This document shows, piece by piece, positions 7,157 to 11,948 of a stretch of 11,948 bases of DNA; the first letter of the stretch is position 1; every line of letters begins with the position of its first letter. The notes beneath the pieces were generated by a model. It worked only from the letters and a program-made list of their open reading frames with translations. It did not search any database and was not told the DNA's origin. Position numbers and translations under genes: made by a program. The stretch covers positions 1 to 11,948 of the forward strand of contig JASLSL010000200.1 in assembly GCA_030743445.1 (NCBI GenBank), read 5' to 3'. The stretch comes from Alphaproteobacteria bacterium (GTDB lineage Bacteria; Pseudomonadota; Alphaproteobacteria; UBA8366).

Positions 7157-8392
7157 TTAAAGCTCGACGTCGCCCTTGAGCAGGCGCTGGGCCACGGTGC
7201 GGTAGAGGATCTCGTTGGTGCCGTCGGCGACGTTGACGACGCGGAGCGCGTGCCAGGCGTGGGTGAGGCCGAGCTCGTTGGTGAAGCCCATGGCGCCGTG
7301 GGTCTGCATCGCCCGGTCGACGGCGCGGAAGCCGGCCTGCACCGCATAGGCCTTGGTCATCGAGAGCTCCTTCACCGCCGGCGAGCCCTGGTCCAGCAGC
7401 ATTCCCGCGTTGAGCCCCATCAGATGGGCCGCGTGCAGCTCGCTCGCGGATTCGGCGAGCGGGAAGGTGACGCCCTGGTAGTCGGCGATCGGACGGCCGA
7501 AGGTCTCGCGGGTCTGGGCGTAGTCGAGCGCCTGCTCCAAGGCCCATCTGCCGTAGCCGACGGCGCGCGCGGTGTTGTAGATACGCCCGAGCGAGACCCC
7601 GTAGAGCGCGGTCTTGAAGCCCTGATGCAGCTCGCCGACGAGCTGCCACGGCTCGACATAGAGGTCCTCGATGGCAAGCTCCGCCTCGTCGCCGCCGATA
7701 TGGCCGAACAGCTTGATCACCCGCTGGACCTCGAAGCCCTCGGCCGAGGTCGGCACCAGGAACGCCGAGATGCCGCCCCGGCGCGCCGCCGCCTTCTCGG
7801 CGTCGGTCACCGCGAAGAGGATGCAGTAGTCGGCGATCGGTGCATTCGAGGTCCAGATCTTGCGGCCGCTGAGGCGCCAGCCCTCGCCATCGGCGACCGC
7901 CTTGGTCTTGATCGCGGCGGCGTCGGAGCCCGCACCCGGCTCCGAGAGGCCGAAGCACATGGTCTTCTCGCCGGCCATCAAAGGCTCGAGGATTTCCTCG
8001 CGCGCCCGCTCGGTGACCCGCTCCAACAGCCGGCTCGGCCCGAAGGCCCAGTGGCTGATCGCGTAGAGCATCAGCCAGTTCTGCGGTCCGCAGTGGTGGA
8101 ACAGCTCCTCGAAGCCGACGAAATAGGCGAGATGGCCGAGCCCGCCGCCGCCGAGCTCCTCGGGCACGCACATGGTGTAGTAGCCGGCCTCGGCCGCGGT
8201 GCGCCGGACCTCGCCGATCAGCGCGACCAGCTCGTCGGAGAACCGTCCGTCCTCGCGGTAGAGAAGGCGCTGGTCCTCGAACAGCTCGCGGTTGGCGGCG
8301 TGGCGCGGCATGATCTCGGCCTCGGCGAAACCGCGCAACCCGTCGCGAACCGCGAGTACGTCTTCCGGGATATCGATGGCGATCGCTGTCAT
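7157..8392 (-). CDS. Acyl-CoA dehydrogenase
   Basis: A 411-aa flavoprotein with complete acyl-CoA dehydrogenase domains: N-terminal helices (about 10-140), the beta domain with MCFGLSEPGAGSD (145-157) and WRLSGRKIWTSNA (172-184), and the C-terminal helical domain with R295/F298 (QTRETFGRPI) and QTHGAMGFTNE (363-373). FAD is expected to bind here and electrons to pass to ETF. The residue before the GT of the base motif is Asp (VADGTNEI, D390), where medium-chain enzymes have Glu; Asp is known in the ACAD10/11-like group, so activity is likely but substrate class may differ. The ATG at 8392 lies ten bases after the GrdB-like selenoprotein stop, with AGGGG upstream as ribosome site. It is the last gene of the operon and introduces an alpha-beta double bond in an unknown acyl-CoA. 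Confidence 0.93.
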   Translation of the reverse strand: MTAIAIDIPEDVLAVRDGLRGFAEAEIMPRHAANRELFEDQRLLYREDGRFSDELVALIGEVRRTAAEAGYYTMCVPEELGGGGLGHLAYFVGFEELFHHCGPQNWLMLYAISHWAFGPSRLLERVTERAREEILEPLMAGEKTMCFGLSEPGAGSDAAAIKTKAVADGEGWRLSGRKIWTSNAPIADYCILFAVTDAEKAAARRGGISAFLVPTSAEGFEVQRVIKLFGHIGGDEAELAIEDLYVEPWQLVGELHQGFKTALYGVSLGRIYNTARAVGYGRWALEQALDYAQTRETFGRPIADYQGVTFPLAESASELHAAHLMGLNAGMLLDQGSPAVKELSMTKAYAVQAGFRAVDRAMQTHGAMGFTNELGLTHAWHALRVVNVADGTNEILYRTVAQRLLKGDVEL

Positions 8393-8402
8393 CGGAGTGC
8401 CC

Positions 8403-9269
8403 CTACGCTCCCTCGGCGGCGATGCGGTCCTCCTCGAACTGGTAGCGCGGCACTTCGTCGCGCGGCGCGCGCTGGTCGCCGAGCGAGGCGTCGAGCACAT
8501 TGCCGCGCCATTCGTCGTCGCCCCAGTCGTTCTCGAAGTGGACGATCTCGCCCGGGGCCTGGATCGTCTCGAAGCCTTCGAGCGCGCGGCGGGTGATGGC
8601 GTATTGCTCTTGCGCGTCGCCCGGATGCCCGAGCGTATTGCCGAGCGGATAGTCGACGAACACCGCGCGCGGCGGATTGCCGGCGGTAATGATGTCCAAG
8701 GCACTCGCGGTGCAAAGCGTCGGCGTGCCGCCCGCCTCGAGAAAACGTGCGATCAGACTCACGGTCTGATGGCAGACCGGTCACAGCGGGACCAGGAAGG
8801 CAATATCGATCCCCTGGGCCTCGAATTGCGCCGCCACCCTCGGGATCAGCTCCTCGCGCACGCGGCGCTGCGAGTAGATGCCGCCCATGCACGAGAACAA
8901 ATCCTCGGCCATCTCGCCGATCACGCCGTCGGCTTCGAGGCGTCTCAGGGTATCGATCGGGAAGATGCTGTTCGGGTCCTCTCGCGGGCCCGGCAGGTAG
9001 TGCTCAGTCACGTGCGAAAACCGGATGTCGTCCGCCGGCGTCGATTTGGGAATCGCCCTCGTGGAGGTGTCGTCCTTGTAGAAATAGGCCTTTTGGCCCT
9101 TCACGTAGGTCCCGGCGGTCGACAGCACCCCGACCCGGCATTCCCCTAGCGGCTTCGCCAGCGGCGTCCACGGCGGCGGGTCCTCGGCGTGGTACCAGCG
9201 GTAGGGCTCGAAGCCGAGCGCCCAGTAGCGCTCGGTGATCGGCTCGATGTATGGGGTCGGTCCCGCCAT
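8403..9269 (-). CDS. GrdB/PrdB-like glycine/betaine/sarcosine/D-proline reductase family selenoprotein (in-frame UGA = Sec163)
   Basis: Reading through the single in-frame TGA at 8783-8781 gives one 288-aa protein. Upstream of it are GrdB-family marks: VGVLSTAGTYVKGQ (46-59), SHVTEHY (85-91), DPNSIFPIDTLRRLEADG (98-115) and IGEMAEDLFSCMGG (117-130). The TGA falls after FLVPL and is followed by PVCHQTVSLIARFLEAGG, so Sec163 and C166 form a UxxC redox motif at the family's selenocysteine site. The frame then continues with DYPLGNTLGHPGD to TAG at 8405-8403. A SECIS-like hairpin follows the UGA. Family enzymes use Sec to attack and reductively cleave a substrate C-N bond with GrdA/C/D or PrdA partners, none of which is seen here. 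Start ATG 9269 is 6 nt after the thiolase stop. A split into two genes or a nonsense pseudogene is much less likely, because both halves are intact and in the same frame. Confidence 0.88.
8748..8774 (-). promoter_or_regulatory. SECIS element of the GrdB-like gene
   Basis: In the mRNA after UGA, ATCAGAC (8770-8764) pairs perfectly with GTCTGAT (8758-8752) around the loop CGTGA (8763-8759). Below a C-C mismatch, TGC (8774-8772) pairs with GCA (8750-8748), making 7 + 3 bp. The loop starts 17 nt after the UGA and has G at its second position and U at its third, as expected for a bacterial SelB-binding hairpin. It lies inside the coding frame. Confidence 0.8.
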
Positions 9270-9275
9270 TGGCGT

Positions 9276-10427
9276 CTACAACGTCGCCGCGCTGCCGAGG
9301 ATCACCGTGCACTGGCTGGAGAGCACCCCGCCGTTGCCGTGGGCCAGCGCCAGCTCGACGCCGTCCTGCTGGCGCTCGCCGCACACGCCCTGGATCTGGC
9401 GCGCCGCCTCGATCAACACCAGCAACCCGTACATCCCGGGATGGCAGTAGGACAAACCGCCGCCGCTGGTATTCACCGCCAGCTCGCCGCCGGGCGCGAT
9501 CCGCCCGCCACTGACGAAATGGCCGCCCTCGCCTTTCTTGCAGAAGCCGAGGTCCTCGAGGAACAACATGGTGTTGACGGTGAAGGCGTCGTAGAGCGCC
9601 AGCACGTCGATGTCGGCCGGCCCGACCCCGGCCTTGCCGAAGGCGAGCGGCCCCGAGATCGCGGCACCCGTGACCGTGAGGTCCGGCATCTGGCTGATCA
9701 TCGCATGGGTGATCGCCTCGCCGGTGCCGAGCACGTAGACCGGCTTCTGTTTCAAATCCTTGGCGCGCTCGGGCGTGGTGATGACGATCGCTCCGCCGCC
9801 GTCGGTGACCAGGCAGCAGTCGCGCACGGTGAACGGATAGCTGATTATCGGCGCGTCGAGCACGTCCTTGACCGTCATATCCTCTTGGCGGAACGCCTTG
9901 GGGTTGAGCTTGGCCCACTCGCGCGCCGCGACCGCAACCTCGGCAAGTTGCTCGCGCTTGGTGCCGTATTGGTGCATGTGGCGCGAGGCGGCGAGCGCGT
10001 AGGACGACGGCGGCTGCATCGGCTTGTAGGGGTCCTCCCACGGATTGGGCTCGCGCGCCGAGGCGGCGGCCCGGCTGACCGAGCGCTGGGTGCTGCCGTA
10101 GGCGACGACGACGACCTCGCAGAGTCCGGCGGCGACCGCCGCCTGGGCGTGGGTAATGTGGGCCATGAAGGAGGAGCCGCCGATCTGGGTCGAATCGAAA
10201 TAGCTCGGCTGGATGCCGAGATACTCGGCGGTCGAGAGCGCCACCATGCGCGACTGGCTCATCGCCGCGAAGAGGCCGTCGACGTCCTTCAACTCCAGCC
10301 CGCAGTCGTCGAGCGCCCGCACGATGCCCTGGGCGACCAGGTCGATCGGCGACATGTCGGGCGCCACGGTGCCGAGGTCGGACTCGGCGGTGCCGACGAT
10401 CGCGATATTTCCCCTGAGATCGCTCAT
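9276..10427 (-). CDS. Thiolase-fold protein (SCP2/lipid-transfer type), nucleophilic Cys replaced
   Basis: A 383-aa protein of SCP2-thiolase length. Starting at MSDLRGNIAIVGTAESDLG, it carries the family's GLFAAM, DVLALYDAFT (274-283, at the place of the NEAF/HDCF motif), SGGGLSYCHPGMYG (321-334) and a C-terminal AHGNGGVLSSQ (362-372). The position of the acyl-accepting cysteine reads IGGSSFMAH (82-90), so serine replaces it, and the C-terminal CxG cysteine is replaced by H363. It is therefore unlikely to be a normal thiolase. It may be a retro-aldolase of the Ltp2 kind, which lacks the cysteine and needs a DUF35 partner. Its ATG overlaps the stop of the DUF35 gene by one base (TGATG), strong evidence for a coupled pair. 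A longer in-frame extension to 10763 is rejected, as it only shadows the DUF35 gene. Confidence 0.87.
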   Translation of the reverse strand: MSDLRGNIAIVGTAESDLGTVAPDMSPIDLVAQGIVRALDDCGLELKDVDGLFAAMSQSRMVALSTAEYLGIQPSYFDSTQIGGSSFMAHITHAQAAVAAGLCEVVVVAYGSTQRSVSRAAASAREPNPWEDPYKPMQPPSSYALAASRHMHQYGTKREQLAEVAVAAREWAKLNPKAFRQEDMTVKDVLDAPIISYPFTVRDCCLVTDGGGAIVITTPERAKDLKQKPVYVLGTGEAITHAMISQMPDLTVTGAAISGPLAFGKAGVGPADIDVLALYDAFTVNTMLFLEDLGFCKKGEGGHFVSGGRIAPGGELAVNTSGGGLSYCHPGMYGLLVLIEAARQIQGVCGERQQDGVELALAHGNGGVLSSQCTVILGSAATL

Positions 10428-10810
10428 CACGCGTCCTCCGCCCGGTCGAACACCGGATAGGGCGGCGTGTCGTCGGCGCCGGGGATCATCCGCATTTTGA
10501 CCCGCATGCCGATCGCGACCTCCATCGGGTCGATACCCTCGACCCGGCTCATCATCCGGAAGCCCTCGTCGAGGTCGATCAGCGAGACGTCGTAGGGCTC
10601 GCCGCCGCGCGGGCAGACCGTGGTCGTGGCGTGCACGGTGCCGAGCCCGGCGCTGACCTTCCACGCGAGGCCGGTCTCGCCGGTGCCCGGGGCGGCGAGG
10701 CGCGGGTAATAGACCGGCGTGCCGTCGGCGGTGACCTGGTAGGCGAGCTCGCCGTTTTCGCAATGCTCGCGGAAGGTGGTGAGCGGGGATTTCTCCGCTG
10801 CGTCGGACAT
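10427..10810 (-). CDS. DUF35 OB-fold protein, thiolase partner
   Basis: A 127-aa acyl-CoA-associated OB-fold protein. TPVYYPRLAAPGTGETGLAWKV... (31 onward) matches the family's PPR...C-P-x-C...leW layout, followed by the OB-fold strands SAGLGTVHATTTV (53-65), YDVSLIDLDEGFRMMSRV (73-90) and IGMRVKMRM (100-108). The four cysteines of the usual N-terminal zinc ribbon are absent; only C17 and C66 occur and neither is paired as CxxC. Such proteins form tight complexes with thiolase-fold enzymes and shape the acyl-CoA site. It starts at ATG 10810 after GGGAGA and its TGA overlaps the thiolase-fold start. It lies 51 nt after the cupin gene. Confidence 0.85.
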   Translation of the reverse strand: MSDAAEKSPLTTFREHCENGELAYQVTADGTPVYYPRLAAPGTGETGLAWKVSAGLGTVHATTTVCPRGGEPYDVSLIDLDEGFRMMSRVEGIDPMEVAIGMRVKMRMIPGADDTPPYPVFDRAEDA

Positions 10811-10861
10811 GAGTGGGTCTCCCTGGTTTCTTCCGGTTCGCGTTTCTTGTAGCAGGCCGGA

Positions 10862-11380
10862 TCAGTCGCCGAAATAGGCCCCGTCCCTGAAGATCACCGG
10901 CACGGATTTATTCTCTTTTGAATCGCCCGCCAGCGGGTTGCCGTCGCGGCCGATGCGGTCGACGCTGGCCTGTTTCTGGAAGTTCGGCGTGCCGATGCGC
11001 AGCATGACCAGGCATTCGTCCTCGCTGGTCGCGTGGAACCGGTAGAGCAGGCCCTTCGGCATCATCATCCCCTGGTGGGCCTCGAGGTCGAGGGCCTCTC
11101 CGTCCGGCCCGTAGAACCGGGCGCTGCCCTGGAGCAGGACGAAGACGTGATCCTCGTCGACATGGGCGTGGAGCGCGTTCTCGCCGCCCGACGCATAGAC
11201 CTTGAGCCGGACCGAGAGGTCCTCGGTCGCCGCCAGCACCGTGTCGGTGCGGCCCTGGTCGAGCATCTGCGCCTTCAGGCTGAAGGGCGTCGGCTTCGAG
11301 CCTTCGGTCGCCGCCACCTGGTCGTCGAAAATCGCCTGCCCGCCCAGCGACGGCTGGGCCATGTCCGTATCGAGGCTCAT
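10862..11380 (-). CDS. Cupin-domain protein
   Basis: A 172-aa single cupin. Motif 1 is GGENALHAHVDEDHVFVLLQG (around 65-85), with metal ligands H71, H73 and probably E76. Motif 2 is QGMMMPKGLLYRFH (103-116), with H116 as fourth ligand. A one-His-missing or non-metal form is not indicated. Single cupins act as dioxygenases, isomerases or small-molecule sensors, and nothing here selects among these. Start ATG 11380 has a clear ribosome site (GGGGAGA, 8 nt upstream). It stands first in the closely spaced minus-strand genes, after a terminator that cuts it off from the peroxiredoxin-like gene, so a promoter should lie in 11381-11446; I could not find a convincing -35/-10 pair there. Confidence 0.85.
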   Translation of the reverse strand: MSLDTDMAQPSLGGQAIFDDQVAATEGSKPTPFSLKAQMLDQGRTDTVLAATEDLSVRLKVYASGGENALHAHVDEDHVFVLLQGSARFYGPDGEALDLEAHQGMMMPKGLLYRFHATSEDECLVMLRIGTPNFQKQASVDRIGRDGNPLAGDSKENKSVPVIFRDGAYFGD

Positions 11381-11446
11381 CGCGATGTCTCCCCGTGTCC
11401 TTTAGCCGGTGCTAATCAACAGGTTTTGCCCGGGGGAGTCGATACG

Positions 11447-11478
11447 AAAAGGGCGGCGGCCCGGCAGCCACCGCCCTT
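11447..11478 (-). terminator. Intrinsic terminator after the peroxiredoxin-like gene
   Basis: On the minus strand, GGGCGGTGG (11476-11468) pairs with CCGCCGCCC (11459-11451), one mismatch in nine, around an 8-nt loop. It is followed directly by TTTT (11450-11447) and preceded by AA. It begins about 30 nt past the TAG of the peroxiredoxin-like selenoprotein and separates that gene from the cupin operon. Confidence 0.8.
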
Positions 11479-11505
11479 GTCGATTCGGAGGACGCCCCCC
11501 GCGCG

Positions 11506-11948
11506 CTACAGGGCGGCGAGGTCGTCGAGGGTCTTTTGCGGTTCGGGCCGCGCGGTGTAGTCGGCATCGATATCGGCCGCGCGCACCGTGCCGCCGCCGT
11601 CGACCACCAGGCGCGCCGGCATCGGCAGGGTCCAGCTGTCCTCGCCGTTGAACTTCGGCAGGTCGATGCCGACGCTGGCGTAGACCTCGGCCAGGTCGTC
11701 GGGCAGCTTGAACTTGAGCCCGAGCTGCTCGGCATAGGCGCCGCCGACGTCGTGCAGCAGTTGGAAGCCGAGCGAGTGCTGCTCGACCATCGCCTGGCTG
11801 TGCTCGGCGAGCTGCGGGGTGAGCGCCACCAGGGTGGCACCGGCGGCGTTGATCTGTTCGAGGACTTCCTGCAGAGCATACAGCTCCGCATTACAGTAGG
11901 GTCACCACTTGCCGCGGAAGACGGTCAGGACGACCGGCCCCCGCGCCA
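11506..11948 (-). CDS. Peroxiredoxin-like (AhpC/TSA fold) selenoprotein, 5' end outside window
   Basis: The frame is open to the right edge: ARGPVVLTVFRGKW, then TGA at 11904-11902, then PYCNAELYALQEVLEQI and on to TAG at 11508-11506. With the TGA read as Sec, the product shows the family motif F-(Y)RGxWCPYCN with U in place of the first (peroxidatic) cysteine, giving UxxC. About 146 residues are visible and 60-70 N-terminal ones are missing. Downstream, ATLVALTPQ, SLGFQLLHDVGGAYAEQLGL, LPMPARLVVDGGG and a final ADIDADYTARPEP fit the thioredoxin-fold peroxiredoxin-like family (about 215 aa). It should reduce peroxides or thiols with high reactivity. A SECIS-like hairpin follows the UGA and an intrinsic terminator follows the gene. 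Starting instead at a GTG after the TGA (11829) would delete the active site, so that reading is rejected. Confidence 0.88.
11870..11890 (-). promoter_or_regulatory. SECIS element of the peroxiredoxin-like gene
   Basis: After the UGA (11904-11902), TGCGGAGC (11890-11883) pairs with GCTCTGCA (11877-11870): eight pairs including one G-U, around the loop TGTAT (11882-11878). The loop starts 19 nt after the UGA and, like the other SECIS here, has G at loop position 2 and U at position 3. It lies within codons for the conserved helix after PYCN. Confidence 0.78.

Noticed and set aside
7250..8596. 448-aa plus-strand open frame opposite the acyl-CoA dehydrogenase
   Set aside because: Antisense shadow of two well-supported genes; no domain seen.
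8403..8762. A separate 119-aa gene starting at GTG downstream of the TGA
   Set aside because: It is in the same frame as the upstream GrdB-like half with only a TGA and six codons between, has no ribosome site, and would lack the family's N-terminal domain.
8781..9269. GrdB-like half as a nonsense-mutated pseudogene
   Set aside because: The stop is TGA exactly at the redox position with Cys at +3 and a SECIS-type hairpin follows; the 3' half shows no decay.
9189..10460. 423-aa plus-strand open frame opposite the thiolase-fold gene
   Set aside because: Antisense shadow with low-complexity composition.
10428..10763. N-terminal extension of the thiolase-fold protein upstream of 10427
   Set aside because: The added residues are Arg-rich and overlap the DUF35 gene in another frame; the MSDLRGNIAIVG start fits the family.
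11381..11446. Promoter of the cupin operon (TTGATT as -35)
   Set aside because: No acceptable -10 hexamer lies at 16-18 nt from it.
11506..11829. A short complete peroxiredoxin starting at 11829
   Set aside because: It would omit the WUPYCN active site; the frame is conserved through the TGA to the window edge.

Overview
The window is GC-rich with tightly packed genes. It holds three gene blocks and most resembles a free-living alphaproteobacterium, perhaps near Rhodospirillales. That placement rests on codon choice, family content and a palindromic intergenic repeat of the GGATTCCGGG/CCCGGAAT type common in that class; it is an inference.

Layout. (1) Positions 1-1907, plus strand: the 3' part of a TauD/TfdA-type Fe(II)/2-oxoglutarate dioxygenase, then a split thiamine-diphosphate (ThDP) decarboxylase of the sulfopyruvate/phosphonopyruvate decarboxylase type. 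Its alpha (PYR) and beta (PP) subunits are separate genes. (2) An IclR regulator (minus, 1904-2587) is divergent from a plus-strand operon, 2652-6837. That operon encodes a biotin-dependent acyl-CoA carboxyltransferase, an ADP-forming acyl-CoA synthetase (ATP-grasp domain first) and a YbaK-type aminoacyl-tRNA deacylase. The 64-nt AT-rich gap between regulator and operon holds an inverted repeat and a good sigma70-like promoter for the regulator. (3) After a 319-nt convergent gap filled with nested inverted repeats, a minus-strand set runs from the right edge to 7157. Its order of transcription is peroxiredoxin-like protein, terminator, cupin, DUF35 OB-fold protein, thiolase-fold protein, GrdB/PrdB-like reductase, acyl-CoA dehydrogenase.

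Main result. Two genes in block 3 are interrupted by a single in-frame TGA exactly where a redox-active cysteine is expected, and each is best read as a selenoprotein. The GrdB/PrdB-like gene (8403-9269) reads LVPL-U-PVCHQT and the peroxiredoxin-like gene (11506 to the right edge) reads FRGKW-U-PYCN. Both give a UxxC motif. Just downstream of each UGA lies a hairpin with the geometry of a bacterial SECIS: the apical loop starts 17 and 19 nt after the UGA, and the loops CGUGA and UGUAU both carry GU at positions 2-3. A standard-code gene caller would split or truncate both genes.

How the genes may work together (inference). Cupin, DUF35, thiolase-fold protein, GrdB-like selenoprotein and acyl-CoA dehydrogenase are closely spaced. 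They look like a catabolic operon acting on a CoA-bound substrate. The thiolase-fold protein lacks the usual nucleophilic cysteine and the DUF35 partner lacks its zinc-ribbon cysteines, which recalls the aldolase-type thiolase/DUF35 pairs of side-chain degradation. The GrdB-like protein has no visible GrdA, GrdC/D or PrdA partner, so it may serve a reductive or thiol/selenol step unlike clostridial glycine or proline reductase. Block 2 could activate an acid to its CoA ester and (de)carboxylate it. Block 1 could open a sulfonate or phosphonate and decarboxylate the resulting 2-oxo acid.
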